Assembly (NCBI RefSeq): GCF_023721815.1
Contig: NZ_JAMDLI010000008.1
Coordinates: 457,944-521,943, forward strand
Origin: Pleomorphomonas sp. JP5
Lineage (GTDB): Bacteria > Pseudomonadota > Alphaproteobacteria > Rhizobiales > Pleomorphomonadaceae
DNA length: 64,000 nucleotides
Direction: 5' to 3'
Shown here piece after piece: positions 45,670 through 55,146 of this stretch. The notes under the pieces were generated by a model. The model was not told the DNA's origin. It searched no databases and saw only the letters and a program-made list of their open reading frames with translations. The stretch's first letter is position 1, and each line of letters begins with the position of its first letter. The position numbers and the translations under genes were made by a program.

Positions 45670-46894
45670 ACTCGTGATCGACCGCCTTGGTCACCGGGGC
45701 GATGGCATCGCCCCACAAGCGGACGGCAAGCCGCTGTTCGTGCCCTATACCCTGCCGGGAGAGACCGTGGACATCGACGTCCAGGGGGGAGCGGCGCGTC
45801 TCAACCGCATCGTCTCGCCCTCGCCCGATCGCATCGAGCCGACCTGCCGGCACTATGGCGTTTGCGGCGGGTGCCTGCTTCAGCATCTCGCGCCTGCGCC
45901 CTACGCCGACTTCAAACGGCGGCTTGTGGTCGATGCACTGGGCGATCGCGGCCTGACGGCCGAGGTCGGCGAACCCCGCCTGGTGCCGCCAGGATCGCGT
46001 CGCCGCGCCACCTTCTCTGGCATCATGGCCGGCCGCCACCCGCTTGTCGGCTTCAACGAGCGGACCAGCCACCGCCTTGTCAGCCTGGACGAGTGTCCGG
46101 TGATCAAGCCCCAGCTCCTCGCCGCATTGCCGGCACTGACGGCGCTCACCGGCCTTGTCACCCCTCGCAAGGGCGGGCTCGATCTCACGGTGACGTTGAC
46201 GGCGGGCGGCCTTGACGTGTCCGTCGCCGGCATCGCGGCGCGCGACATCGATCGGCTGCGTCTGCCGCTCATCGAGCTGGCCGCGCGCTTCGACCTCGCT
46301 CGTCTTTCGGCCGGTGGCGAGGCGATCGTCGGGCGTCGGGCGGCGACGATCGAGATCGACGGCGTTATGGTCACGCTGCCGCCGGGTGGGTTTCTTCAGG
46401 CTTCCCAGGAAGCAGAGGCGATCATGGGCGACCTCGTGACGGCCGCCATCCCGGCGAAGGCCAAACGGGTTGCCGACCTCTTCTCCGGCGTCGGCACCTT
46501 CTCGCTACGCCTTGCCCGACTGGCCGAGGTGCTGGCGCTCGAGGGCGAGGCCGGCGCGGTCATGGCGCTCGACAGGGCGGCGCGCGGCATGACCGGCCGC
46601 CACCGCATCACGGCGGAGAAGCGAGATCTGGCGCGCCGACCGCTGGTCGAAAAGGAACTCGAGAAGATCGACGCCGTGGTCTTCGACCCGCCGCGTGCCG
46701 GCGCAGCCGAGCAGAGCCAGTGGCTAGCGCGTTCGAAGGTACCGACCGTCGTGGCGGTCTCCTGCAACCCGGCGACGCTGGCCCGCGATCTCAGAACGCT
46801 GGTCGACGGCGGCTACAACATCGAAACCGTGACCCCGATCGACCAGTTCCTGTGGTCGAGCCACGTCGAGGTGGTCGCCGTTCTGAAGCGCTGA
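45638..46894 (+). CDS. 23S rRNA (uracil-5)-methyltransferase (RlmD/TrmA family)
   Basis: The 418-residue enzyme methylates a uridine C5 in rRNA. A short TRAM-like N-terminal domain (LVIDRLGHRGDGIA, VPYTLPGETVDIDV) is followed by an iron-sulfur cysteine cluster (CRHYGVCGGCLLQHL), the SAM site (VADLFSGVGTFSLRLA), DPPRAG, and the catalytic SCNPATLARDL. Position specificity (U1939 or U747) is not certain, hence no symbol. It overlaps tlyA by 32 bases; a TTG at 45662 is an alternative start. Confidence 0.92.
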   Translation: MNTYSERALTELVIDRLGHRGDGIAPQADGKPLFVPYTLPGETVDIDVQGGAARLNRIVSPSPDRIEPTCRHYGVCGGCLLQHLAPAPYADFKRRLVVDALGDRGLTAEVGEPRLVPPGSRRRATFSGIMAGRHPLVGFNERTSHRLVSLDECPVIKPQLLAALPALTALTGLVTPRKGGLDLTVTLTAGGLDVSVAGIAARDIDRLRLPLIELAARFDLARLSAGGEAIVGRRAATIEIDGVMVTLPPGGFLQASQEAEAIMGDLVTAAIPAKAKRVADLFSGVGTFSLRLARLAEVLALEGEAGAVMALDRAARGMTGRHRITAEKRDLARRPLVEKELEKIDAVVFDPPRAGAAEQSQWLARSKVPTVVAVSCNPATLARDLRTLVDGGYNIETVTPIDQFLWSSHVEVVAVLKR

Positions 46895-46915
46895 TCGCGT
46901 GTCTGCCCGAGATAC

Positions 46916-46952
46916 GACAAGGCCGGCGCGCACAAGTCGCACCGGCCTTGTC
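46916..46952. terminator. Bidirectional terminator between rlmD and ald
   Basis: Arms GACAAGGCCGG and CCGGCCTTGTC form a perfect 11-bp stem around a 15-base loop, between the convergent rlmD and ald genes. No long U-run is present on either side. Confidence 0.7.
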
Positions 46953-46972
46953 TCGTTCCGGAATGGACGACG

Positions 46973-48088
46973 TCAGGCGAGCGCCTTCGCCGGATCAAGA
47001 TAGGCGAAGCCGAGCGCGTCGCTCACCGCCTTGTAGGTGATCTTGCCGGCATGGACGTTGAGGCCACGGGCGAGGTGGATGTCGGCCTTGCAGGCCTCTT
47101 TCCAGCCCTTGTTGGCGAGCGCCAGCGCGAAAGGCAGCGTCGCATTGTTGAGGGCGAAGGTCGACGTGCGGGCGACGCCACCGGGCATGTTGGCGACACA
47201 GTAATGAACAACACCACTCTCGATATAGGTCGGGTCGGAGTGCGTGGTCGCGCGCGACGTTTCGGACGCGCCACCCTGATCGATGGCGACGTCGACGAAG
47301 GCCGAACCCTTCTTCATGGCGGCGATCAGTTCGCGACTGATCAGCTTGGGCGTGCCGGCGCCGGGAACCAGAACGGTGGAAATCACCAGATCGGCGCCAG
47401 TGACGAGATCGGCCACGGTGTCCTTGTTGGAATGAGCCGTCTTGATGCGGACGCCGAAGGTGGCGATGGCACGGCGCAGCGCATCGATCGAGTTGTCGAC
47501 CAGCGTCACGTCGGCGCCCATGCCAAGCGCGACATGGGTGGCATTGGTCCCGGCAACACCAGCGCCAAGGATGACCACGTTGGCCGGCGCCACGCCGGCG
47601 ACGCCACCGAGCAGGATGCCCATGCCGCCAGCTGCGTTCTCAAGCGCTGCGGCGCCCACCTGCGGCGCCATGCGACCGGCCACTTCCGACATCGGAGCGA
47701 GCAGCGGCAGCGAGCCGTTCGGCGCCGTCACCGTTTCGTAGGCGATGCAAGTAGCGCCGGACTTCATCAGATCCTCGGCCTGCTCCGGATCGGGCGCGAG
47801 ATGGAGATAGGTGAAAAGTGTCTGTCCCTCGCGGAGCTTCTTGCGCTCGACGGCCAGCGGCTCCTTTACCTTGACGATCATGTCGGCCGTGGCGAAGATT
47901 TCATCGGGGCCGTCGACCATGGAGGCTCCCGCCTTGACATAGGCGGCGTCGCTGATGCCGATCCCCAGACCGGCATTCTTTTCGATGATGACCTTGTGTC
48001 CGGCGGCGACGAGTTCACGCACCGACGAGGGAACGAGGCCAACGCGGTCCTCGTGATCCTTGATTTCTTTCGGCGTACCGACAAGCAT
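46973..48088 (-). CDS. ald: Alanine dehydrogenase
   Basis: The 371-residue NAD enzyme interconverts L-alanine and pyruvate plus ammonia. The N-terminus is standard (MLVGTPKEIKDHEDRVGLVPSSVRELVAAGH), with the substrate-binding FTYLHLAPD, the nucleotide fold (NVVILGAGVAGTNATHVALGMGADVTLVD), and the C-terminal VHYCVANMPGGVARTSTFALNNAT. Length is exact for the family. It is divergent from an Lrp-type gene, the common arrangement in which alanine-responsive Lrp controls ald. Confidence 0.96.
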   Translation of the reverse strand: MLVGTPKEIKDHEDRVGLVPSSVRELVAAGHKVIIEKNAGLGIGISDAAYVKAGASMVDGPDEIFATADMIVKVKEPLAVERKKLREGQTLFTYLHLAPDPEQAEDLMKSGATCIAYETVTAPNGSLPLLAPMSEVAGRMAPQVGAAALENAAGGMGILLGGVAGVAPANVVILGAGVAGTNATHVALGMGADVTLVDNSIDALRRAIATFGVRIKTAHSNKDTVADLVTGADLVISTVLVPGAGTPKLISRELIAAMKKGSAFVDVAIDQGGASETSRATTHSDPTYIESGVVHYCVANMPGGVARTSTFALNNATLPFALALANKGWKEACKADIHLARGLNVHAGKITYKAVSDALGFAYLDPAKALA

Positions 48089-48255
48089 TTCGATAGTCCC
48101 CTGCTGGTTCTGCCGCCGGGTTTACTCCCAGCTTGGCAAGATGACGCATATTTGGCCAATCTTGGCGCAATTTCTTGCACAGATTCAGCAGACTATGGTC
48201 GAAAATCGGCATAAAATTCTAACATTCGCCCCTTGAAACGCAGGATATTCAGCCC

Positions 48256-48714
48256 ATGCGCCTCGACGTGACGGATCGTGCGATCCTGACCGCCTTGCAA
48301 GACAATGCCCGACCGACCAACGCCGAGCTCGCGGATCGGGTCCATCTCTCAGCCTCGGCCTGTTTGAGGCGCACGCGCCTCCTTGAGGAAAGCGGCCTGA
48401 TCGCCCGCTTCGTCGCCATTCTCGATCCCCGAATAGCCGGCGTGCCCGGCACCGCCTACGTTTCCGTGACGCTCGATAGCCAGGGGCGCCAATCGCTCGA
48501 CAAGTTCGAGGCCGCCGTGCGCGTGATACCCGAGATCACCGAGTGCTACCTTCTGGCCGGCCAGCACGACTATCTCCTGCGCGTCGTCTATCGCGACGCC
48601 GCCGACCTCGAGCGCATCCACAGCGAGATCCTGACGCCGTTGCCCGGCGTCGTACGCGTCCAGTCGCAGTTGACGCTCCGGACGGTCAAGCGCTCCACCA
48701 AGCTGCCGATCTGA
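48256..48714 (+). CDS. Lrp/AsnC family regulator, probably of ald
   Basis: The 152-residue protein has an AsnC-type helix-turn-helix (LDVTDRAILTALQDNARPTNAELADRV, then HLSASACLRRTRLLEESGLI) and the RAM ligand-binding domain (ECYLLAGQHDYLLRVVYRDAADLERI). It is divergent from alanine dehydrogenase across 167 bases. By analogy with AldR and similar proteins it probably activates or represses ald in response to alanine. The gap contains the partial palindrome GCGCAATTTCTTGCAC near 48164-48179, a possible site. Confidence 0.93.
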   Translation: MRLDVTDRAILTALQDNARPTNAELADRVHLSASACLRRTRLLEESGLIARFVAILDPRIAGVPGTAYVSVTLDSQGRQSLDKFEAAVRVIPEITECYLLAGQHDYLLRVVYRDAADLERIHSEILTPLPGVVRVQSQLTLRTVKRSTKLPI

Positions 48715-48737
48715 AACGCTCCGCTTCAAAAAACGAA

Positions 48738-48786
48738 AGGCCCGGAGCAGAACACCGACCGTTCGGGTCGACGCTGTTCCGGGCCT
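48738..48786 (+). terminator. Terminator between the Lrp gene and the chemoreceptor gene
   Basis: Arms AGGCCCGGA-GCAG and CTGT-TCCGGGCCT pair across about 25 bases that themselves hold a small hairpin. It sits between two convergent genes and may serve both. Confidence 0.65.
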
Positions 48787-48808
48787 GATAAAGTTGAGCG
48801 AGGTCGTC

Positions 48809-50938
48809 TTACGCGGCCGTGACCTTCGCAAGGAAACCAGCCACCAGATCTTCCAGCGCCTTGGTCTCGCGCTCGACATCGGCGGCACTGTCCTTCACCG
48901 ACTGCGCCGAGCGGGTGGTGGCGCCGGCGGCGCTGGCCACGCGTTCGACGATGCCGAGCACCGAACCGGTGGCAGCGGCGGCGGCATGAACGTTGCCGCT
49001 GATCGAGGTGGTGGCTTCGCTCTGCTGGCTCATGGCGTCGGCCATGGCGACGGTATAGCGATTGACGGTCGCCATGGTGTCGGTGATCGCCTGAATGGCT
49101 TCGGCCGCCTCTTCCGAGGAGGTCTGGATCGCGGCGATCTGGTGGGCGATTTCCTCGGTTGCCTTGGCGGTCTGGCCGGCAAGGTTCTTCACCTCGGAGG
49201 CAACCACGGCAAACCCCTTGCCCGCCTCGCCGGCTCGCGCCGCCTCGATGGTGGCGTTCAGCGCCAGAAGATTGGTCTGGCCGGCGATCGACTGGATCAA
49301 CGTGACGATCTTGCCGATCTCCTCGGAGGCGACGCGCAAGCCGCCAACCTTGGCGTTGGCGGCATTGGCGCCCTGGGTGGCGCTCTCGACCACATCGCGG
49401 GCTGAGTTCACCTGGGTGCCAAGATTGCGGATCGAGGCGTCCAGTTCCTCGGCGGCGGCGGCAACCGAACCAACCGAGCCGGAGGCCGTCGATGAGGCAT
49501 GCGTGGCCTCGCCGGTACGGATGGTGGTTTCCTCGGCGACCTGCGTCAGGTCGGCGGCGGTGGCCGTCATGTCGGCCATGCGGCGCGTGACGGCCTCGAT
49601 GGTGTTGTGTACCTCGGCCCGGAACTCGGCAACCACGCGATCGATCTCCTGCTGCCTGACCTCGCGCCGACGCCCTTCTTCGATCTGCTGCTCCTCGAGG
49701 CGCAACCGCTCGATGGCAGCGGCGCGGAACACGTCGACCGCGCGGGCGAGATCTCCGATCTCATCCTTGCGCTCACGGCCCGATAGCGAGGCGTCCAGTT
49801 CTCCAGCCCCAAGACGGCTGACGTCGGCCGCCAGCGTCGCCAGAGGGCGGGTCAGGCGGCGCGTAAGCTGAACGGCAAGGCCGCCGACCAGCAGGAGCAC
49901 TGCCGCCGCCACGGAGACCAGGATCAAAGTCAACCGCTTCACCGGCGCGAGAGCGGAACTGCGGTCATGCAGGGACAACACCTGCCACCCCGGACGAACC
50001 GGGGCCAGGGCCGCCATTTCCACGACGCCCGGGGTGATCTCGGCATCAAATGCCACTCCTTTCGGCTCTTTGCGCAGCGGATTGGCCGACAGATCGACCA
50101 CCGTATCGCCATTTGCCGTCTGCCCGAAGGCGAAGCCGGCTCCGCTGCCAACCGAGAGCAGGAAGGAGCGGCCGGTGTCGCCGAGCCCGGTCTTGTCGGT
50201 CAGTATCTTCGCGGCCTGGGCCATGTTGACCCGCAACGCCACAATCGCGACGAAGCGACCTTCCATGTTCACCGGCACGACAAAATAGCCGCTGAACCCG
50301 ACGGTGGTCGCGGGGTCGGGAATGAAGCTGGTGAAGGCGGGCTTGAGCTCTGCCGGCTTGGCGCCCGGCGCCGGAATCATCGCCCTGACCACGTCGGCCA
50401 GCCCGGACTTGTCGGCGACGTCGACGATGCGCCGGCCAAACAGCTCGTCCTTGGCATAGGAGTAGTAGGCTCGCCCGCCTTCGTCGAACAGGACGAGGTC
50501 GTCGAAACCGGTGTCGCTCAAGGCGGATTCAGCGGCCTTTTGTCCGGCCGCATGGTAGATGAAGTAGCGCTCCGACGTATCCTCGACGGCCGCCATCTGC
50601 TCGGGATGCTCTGGGTTCGTATTGCCGTCGACAAACACCTGGCGCAGGCGTGCGCCCGGGTCGTCGTCAAGGAGTTGGTTCCAGGCGCTCTTGAACTCGC
50701 GCGCCGATGCCTGGAGGGCGGATGCGGAGGCAACGGCCGCCGCCTGGCTCGTCAGGCTGTCGATCCATGACTGGAGAGCCGCGGCGCGAGCGCCCGCCGC
50801 CGTCACGATGGCCTGTCCGGAGAGTTCGGTGACTGTCTTCTCGGCCATCCGTTGCGTCGCAAAGGTCAGGACGGCGGCCAATGCCAGCGAGGACGCCAGC
50901 ACGACGAAAACTATTCTCCCAGTGAACGATTTCAGCAT
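48809..50938 (-). CDS. Methyl-accepting chemotaxis protein with periplasmic Cache domain
   Basis: The 709-residue receptor has membrane helix 1 at residues 9-28 ([20 protein letters not shown]) and a periplasmic dCache-like sensor of about 290 residues ([46 protein letters not shown]). Helix 2 ([23 protein letters not shown]) leads into a HAMP domain and the cytoplasmic signalling hairpin ([21 protein letters not shown] and [19 protein letters not shown]). The ligand is unknown. It stands alone, with no che genes nearby. The start at 50938 places helix 1 correctly; the upstream extension is spurious. Confidence 0.94.
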   Translation of the reverse strand: MLKSFTGRIVFVVLASSLALAAVLTFATQRMAEKTVTELSGQAIVTAAGARAAALQSWIDSLTSQAAAVASASALQASAREFKSAWNQLLDDDPGARLRQVFVDGNTNPEHPEQMAAVEDTSERYFIYHAAGQKAAESALSDTGFDDLVLFDEGGRAYYSYAKDELFGRRIVDVADKSGLADVVRAMIPAPGAKPAELKPAFTSFIPDPATTVGFSGYFVVPVNMEGRFVAIVALRVNMAQAAKILTDKTGLGDTGRSFLLSVGSGAGFAFGQTANGDTVVDLSANPLRKEPKGVAFDAEITPGVVEMAALAPVRPGWQVLSLHDRSSALAPVKRLTLILVSVAAAVLLLVGGLAVQLTRRLTRPLATLAADVSRLGAGELDASLSGRERKDEIGDLARAVDVFRAAAIERLRLEEQQIEEGRRREVRQQEIDRVVAEFRAEVHNTIEAVTRRMADMTATAADLTQVAEETTIRTGEATHASSTASGSVGSVAAAAEELDASIRNLGTQVNSARDVVESATQGANAANAKVGGLRVASEEIGKIVTLIQSIAGQTNLLALNATIEAARAGEAGKGFAVVASEVKNLAGQTAKATEEIAHQIAAIQTSSEEAAEAIQAITDTMATVNRYTVAMADAMSQQSEATTSISGNVHAAAAATGSVLGIVERVASAAGATTRSAQSVKDSAADVERETKALEDLVAGFLAKVTAA

Positions 50939-51161
50939 GGCCGTCCCCGCTAAGTTGGCGTGGGACCGCCCTTTTTTGCAATACCGAGACCGGGAAGCGA
51001 ACGCCGACGCTCTTCCGGAAACGGCAGACCGGCTCGACTTCCACCGATGCCGGGTCCCCGCCGAAACTGATACTTTCGTATGAGTTTGTGCGCGGTCGCG
51101 CGTAAACAAGCCGTAAAGCGAGTATGAAGAATTCGCGATATCTTAAAGATTGCGGCGAGCC

Positions 51162-51665
51162 CTACGCGAGCGCCCCGGATATCCCGGCGAGCGGCAACTC
51201 AAAACGGTGGACAACGTGCCGCCGATGACCAAAGGCATGCGGACCGGTGGTCTGTGTCAAACGAAAACCCTGACGCTCCCAGAAGGCCCGCCCCCTCGCG
51301 TTGACGTCGAGAACACCAAGCAGCAATCGTGATGCGCCTCGGGTCTCGGCGATCCTCTTGACCTCGCCGAAAATCGCGTGCCCCAGCCCACCGCCGCGCG
51401 CAGCGGACACGAGAAGAAGCAAGCCGATGTAGGCGTCGCGCGGCTCAGGATAGCCGAATGCCAGATCGCCGATGGCTACGAGTTCACCGCCCATTCCCCG
51501 CACGCCGAACTTCAGCGGTGGTTCGTCGCCCGTTGGCGGTCGGTCCTCGAAAAAGGCGCGCGCCGCCGCCTCTGGCGTCAGGCCGGTTTCAAGGGCGAGA
51601 TAGTCCATGGCGTGGCGATAGACGGCTTCCACCGCATCGAGATCGCCGGACGGGTCGAGTGCCAC
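51162..51665 (-). CDS. GNAT family acetyltransferase, possibly 5'-truncated by an IS remnant
   Basis: The 167-residue protein contains the GNAT acetyl-CoA region (LLLLVSAARGGGLGHAIFGEVKR) and the C-terminal pattern (RLLLGVLDVNARGRAFWERQGFRL). The start, GTG 51665, is next to an IS110-derived fragment. The frame stays open about 12 more codons into that fragment before a stop. The usual first beta strand of the fold appears to be missing or replaced, so the gene may have lost its original start and promoter. Confidence 0.75.
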   Translation of the reverse strand: MALDPSGDLDAVEAVYRHAMDYLALETGLTPEAAARAFFEDRPPTGDEPPLKFGVRGMGGELVAIGDLAFGYPEPRDAYIGLLLLVSAARGGGLGHAIFGEVKRIAETRGASRLLLGVLDVNARGRAFWERQGFRLTQTTGPHAFGHRRHVVHRFELPLAGISGALA

Positions 51666-51693
51666 AAGACCGATTGAGCGACTGTCTTGTCGG

Positions 51694-51768
51694 TCAAGCT
51701 TTTAGTTCGTGCCATGGTTGATTGTCCCGGATGAGGGCGTTGAGGATGGTGACGAGCTTTCTGGCCAA
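51694..51768 (-). pseudogene. IS110 family transposase, C-terminal remnant
   Basis: On the minus strand these bases read LARKLVTILNALIRDNQPW then HELKA and a stop, the conserved C-terminal end of IS110-type transposases. A stop codon lies directly upstream in the same frame, so only about 24 codons survive. The sequence after the stop (CTTGACCGACAAGACAGTCG on the minus strand) resembles the usual end of such elements. Together this is a scar of about 100 bases between the GNAT gene and aroC. Confidence 0.8.
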
Positions 51769-51878
51769 TCACGGGCTTGGTGTCCCTAAGGGGGGGCGGT
51801 CTCCCGTCCGCCACCGCAACCGGAATGATACCAGATCGTGGTGGGGCTAAGTTACAAGGGTAGAGCCATGACCGTGCA

Positions 51879-52997
51879 TCAGCGCAACGGGAAGACGACC
51901 GCCCCGTCACGACCGGTCTGGGCACGGTGGCGCAGCTTGTGGTCGGCCAGAACCAGGGCCATCATCGCTTCTCCCACGGGAACCGCACGAATGCCGACGC
52001 AGGGATCGTGCCGTCCTCGGGTCATCACGTCGACGTCCTCGCCGGCCGCCGACACCGAGCGGCGATCGGTCAGGATCGACGAAGTTGGCTTTACGGCAAA
52101 CCGCGCGACCACCGGCTGGCCGGTGGAAATACCGCCGAGGACGCCGCCCGCGTGGTTCGCCGCATGCAGGATGGCGCCATCGTTACCCATGCGCATTTCG
52201 TCGGCGTTCTCTTCGCCGGTGAGTTCGGCGGCAGCGAATCCTTCGCCGATCTCGACGCCCTTCACCGCGTTGATCGACATCAGCGCGGAAGCGAGATCCT
52301 GGTCGAGCTTGCCATAGATCGGCGCCCCCCACCCAGCCGGTACACCCTCGGCCACCAGTTCCACCACCGCGCCGACCGACGACCCGGCCTTGCGCACGCG
52401 GTCGAGGTAGGCCTCAAAACGTGGAACGGCCTCGCGGTCCGGGCAGAAGAAGGGGTTGTCGTCGACCGCACTCCAGTCCCAGTTGGCGCGGTCGATCTTC
52501 TCCTTGCCGATCTGAACGAGCGCGCCACGGATGGTAACGCCGTCGATCACCTTGCGGGCAACGGCGCCTGCGGCGACGCGCGCCGCCGTCTCGCGAGCCG
52601 AAGAGCGACCGCCGCCGCGATAATCGCGGACGCCATATTTGAGGTCATAGGCGACGTCGGCATGGCCCGGCCGGTACTTGTCGCGAATGTCGCCGTAATC
52701 CTTGGAGCGCTGGTCGGTGTTGCGGATGAGGAGCGAGATGGGCGTCCCCGTGGTAACCGGGCCGCCAGTGCGGTCGTCCTCGAACACGCCCGAGAGAATC
52801 TCGACGAGATCGTCTTCCCGCCGTTGCGTCACGAAGCGCGATTGGCCGGGCTTGCGCCGATCGAGAAAGGCCTGGATGAACTCCGCCGTCAGCGGGAGCC
52901 CAGGAGGGCAGCCATCGACGACGACGCCCAGTGCCGGGCCGTGGCTCTCGCCCCAGGTGGTGATGCGGAAGAGATGTCCGAAGCTGTTGTGCGACAT
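51879..52997 (-). CDS. aroC: Chorismate synthase
   Basis: The 372-residue FMN enzyme converts EPSP to chorismate, the last step of the shikimate pathway. Signatures present are the N-terminal [25 protein letters not shown], the central [22 protein letters not shown], and the late region [22 protein letters not shown] with [18 protein letters not shown]. The length is a little over the usual 360. It is the only gene on its transcription unit here; the IS110 scar lies downstream of its end. Confidence 0.96.
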   Translation of the reverse strand: MSHNSFGHLFRITTWGESHGPALGVVVDGCPPGLPLTAEFIQAFLDRRKPGQSRFVTQRREDDLVEILSGVFEDDRTGGPVTTGTPISLLIRNTDQRSKDYGDIRDKYRPGHADVAYDLKYGVRDYRGGGRSSARETAARVAAGAVARKVIDGVTIRGALVQIGKEKIDRANWDWSAVDDNPFFCPDREAVPRFEAYLDRVRKAGSSVGAVVELVAEGVPAGWGAPIYGKLDQDLASALMSINAVKGVEIGEGFAAAELTGEENADEMRMGNDGAILHAANHAGGVLGGISTGQPVVARFAVKPTSSILTDRRSVSAAGEDVDVMTRGRHDPCVGIRAVPVGEAMMALVLADHKLRHRAQTGRDGAVVFPLR

Positions 52998-53145
52998 CGG
53001 TTTGCCCGAAACTTGAGGAGCGGCGGTAGCCGCAGTTGTCTGGGATTTCTCTTATGGGGCGCGGAAGCCGACGTCAAATGGCGGCCGCGGCGCCAATCTG
53101 CCGTATCATGGCTGGATCCCTGATTCGCCAGCCAGAACAGCTCCC

Positions 53146-53838
53146 ATGCCTCGCCGCGCCTCCCCTGCTCCCGATCTCCTTGCCGGCCTCATCGTCGAGG
53201 CTTGCGATCGTCGCATGGAGGAGGATTTCGCGCGTCGCTGGGGCGGCCCCGTAGCAGGCGTCGACGAAGTCGGCCGCGGTCCGCTCGCAGGCCCCGTGGT
53301 GACAGCGGCGGTGATTCTCACGGATGCGCCACTACCTGACGGGCTCACCGATTCCAAGCAGCTCAAGCCGCGCGCAAGGGAACAGATGGCCGAGGTCATC
53401 TGTCGCGATCATATCGTCGCCATCGCCACGGCATCGGCCGCCCGCATCGATGCCATGAACATCCTCGCCGCCAACCTCTGGGCCATGAACCGTGCGGTGC
53501 GATCGCTGGCCGTGAGGCCTGTGGGCATTCTGGTCGACGGCCGGGACATCCCTGCCGCCCTGATCGACGCCGGTTATCGGGGGGCGGCCATCGTGAAGGG
53601 GGACGCCCGTGTCGCGGCCATCGCCGCCGCGTCCGTCGTCGCCAAGGTGACACGTGATCGAATGATGGCGCTTCACGCCACCGAGTTCCCCGGCTACGGG
53701 TTTGAGACCAATGTCGGCTACGGCTCGGCGAAGCACCTGAAGGCCCTCTTTGAACTGGGGCCAACGCCGATCCACCGCCGGAGCTTTCGGCCCGTATGCG
53801 AATGCATTGCGGCGCGCTCGGGCGAACGGAAACCATGA
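53146..53838 (+). CDS. rnhB: Ribonuclease HII
   Basis: The 230-residue nuclease cuts the RNA strand of RNA-DNA hybrids and single ribonucleotides in DNA. The catalytic acids begin with D40-E41 in GVDEVGRGPLAGPVV, then VDGRDIP and KGDARVAAIAAASVVAKVTRD. The C-terminal GYGSAKHLKAL with HRRSFRP is the substrate-contact region. It is convergent with atpF across a strong terminator. rnhB next to the Fo operon is common in Rhizobiales. Confidence 0.96.
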   Translation: MPRRASPAPDLLAGLIVEACDRRMEEDFARRWGGPVAGVDEVGRGPLAGPVVTAAVILTDAPLPDGLTDSKQLKPRAREQMAEVICRDHIVAIATASAARIDAMNILAANLWAMNRAVRSLAVRPVGILVDGRDIPAALIDAGYRGAAIVKGDARVAAIAAASVVAKVTRDRMMALHATEFPGYGFETNVGYGSAKHLKALFELGPTPIHRRSFRPVCECIAARSGERKP

Positions 53839-53841
53839 AAA

Positions 53842-53863
53842 AAGGGGCCGCGAGAGGCCCCTT
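53842..53863. terminator. Bidirectional terminator between rnhB and the ATPase operon
   Basis: Arms AAGGGGCC and GGCCCCTT enclose GCGAGA; it is preceded by an A-run and followed by TT, giving intrinsic-terminator features in both directions. It lies four bases past the rnhB stop and 29 bases past the atpF stop. Confidence 0.8.
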
Positions 53864-53891
53864 GTTCCCTACCGGTCCGAAATAAAGACGT

Positions 53892-54374
53892 TCAACCGAA
53901 CCGCGCCTTTACCTCTTCCACGCCGCTCGAGATGAGATCCGAAGCGACTTTGCCCTGCACCTTCTCGGCAAGCAGGTGCTTCGAAGCGGCCATCGCCATG
54001 TCGATGGCAACGGACCGAACCTCGGCAACCGCCGCCGCCTCCGCGTGGGCGATCTTGGCCTCGACGGTGCGCGTGCGCTGCTCGATCAGCTCCTTGAGCG
54101 CCACTTCGGCATCGGCCGTCATACGCTTGGCCTCGGCCTCGGCATGAGCGATGATCTCGGCGGCATCCTGCTCGGCGGCAACGCGCTTCTGCTGGTATTC
54201 GGCCAGAAGGGCTTCCGCCTCCCTCCGCAGCTGCTGCGCCGCGTCGAGCTCGGCCGTCACTTCCCCCGCCCTCTTGTCGAGCATGCGGTTGACCATGCCA
54301 AACACCCCGTAGTAGCCGAGCACGGCACAGAACAGGATCAGACCGACAAAGGCCCATGTGGTATTGTCGAACAT
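53892..54374 (-). CDS. atpF: F-type ATP synthase subunit b
   Basis: The 160-residue stalk subunit has one N-terminal membrane helix (TTWAFVGLILFCAVLGYYGV) and a long charged helix (QLRREAEALLAEYQQKRVAAEQDAAEII) that forms the peripheral stalk with b'. It is the last gene of the Fo operon, 11 bases after the b' gene. Split b and b' subunits are typical of alphaproteobacteria and phototrophs. Confidence 0.94.
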   Translation of the reverse strand: MFDNTTWAFVGLILFCAVLGYYGVFGMVNRMLDKRAGEVTAELDAAQQLRREAEALLAEYQQKRVAAEQDAAEIIAHAEAEAKRMTADAEVALKELIEQRTRTVEAKIAHAEAAAVAEVRSVAIDMAMAASKHLLAEKVQGKVASDLISSGVEEVKARFG

Positions 54375-54385
54375 AGGGCCTCTCC

Positions 54386-55000
54386 TCAGTGTTTGCTGGC
54401 GGACACGGCGGCAACCGCCGCGATGGCCTCGTCACGGCTCACCTTGCCGACGAGCGCTTCGACGACAGCCTCGGTCGTCTCGGTGGCGATGGTCGACACA
54501 TGCTCGAGAGCGATGCGCTTGACGTCCTCGATGTGCTTTTCAGTGTCCGTCAGCTTGGCAGCCAACTGAGCCTCGGCCGCATGGCGCCGCCCGTCAATCT
54601 CGTGAGCTACCTTGCTCCGAGTCTCATGAGCGATGGCATTGGCCTTGTTCCGAGCAGCGGCGAGCGACGCTTCATAGGAGGCAATGGCAGCGTCCGTATC
54701 CGCCTTGGCCTTTTCGGCCTCGACGAGATCGCCTGCAATCTTGGCGGCGCGCGCCTCGAGAATGCCGGCAATCTGCGGAATGACCTTCTTGGCCATCAGG
54801 ACGTAGAGCGCAATGAAGACGATGGCCAGCCAGAACAGCTGTGAGGGGAAGGTCGAGGGATCGAACGGCGGGAACGCGCCGCCATGTCCGCCGCCCTCGT
54901 GGGCCACCGTCGTGCCGACGGCGTCCACCGGCGCGTGGCCGTCCTCCGCCGGAACGATCGCCGGCTCTTGTGCGTTGGCTTGGCTGATGAACCAGCTCAT
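54386..55000 (-). CDS. atpG: F-type ATP synthase subunit b' (second b-type subunit)
   Basis: The 204-residue protein has an N-terminal extension of about 45 residues rich in Glu, Ala and Gly, then one membrane helix (SQLFWLAIVFIALYVLMAKKVIP) and a long alanine- and charge-rich coiled coil. It forms the peripheral stalk together with AtpF. The symbol is often given as atpG or atpF2 in this group; it is not the gamma subunit. It lies between atpE and atpF. Confidence 0.9.
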   Translation of the reverse strand: MSWFISQANAQEPAIVPAEDGHAPVDAVGTTVAHEGGGHGGAFPPFDPSTFPSQLFWLAIVFIALYVLMAKKVIPQIAGILEARAAKIAGDLVEAEKAKADTDAAIASYEASLAAARNKANAIAHETRSKVAHEIDGRRHAAEAQLAAKLTDTEKHIEDVKRIALEHVSTIATETTEAVVEALVGKVSRDEAIAAVAAVSASKH

Positions 55001-55083
55001 CGACGCTCAGGCTCCATGATGATAACGGCCAAGCGGCGCCCCAAGGTCCAAACCACCTTGCGAGGCGCCGTCTCGTCACGGCC

Positions 55084-55130
55084 GGCCGGAAACCGGCCAG
55101 CGGCTTGCTGCGGGCTCGTTGCGAGCCCGC
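55084..55130 (-). promoter_or_regulatory. Paired hairpins between atpE and the b' gene
   Basis: Two stems lie in the 146-base gap after atpE: GCGGGCTCG / CGAGCCCGC with a 3-base loop (55110-55130) and GGCCGG / CCGGCC (55084-55098). Neither is followed by a U-run in the direction of transcription. They may stabilise or attenuate the mRNA after atpE and so raise c-subunit output (inference). Confidence 0.55.
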
Positions 55131-55146
55131 TTCGACTGTCTCGCGA

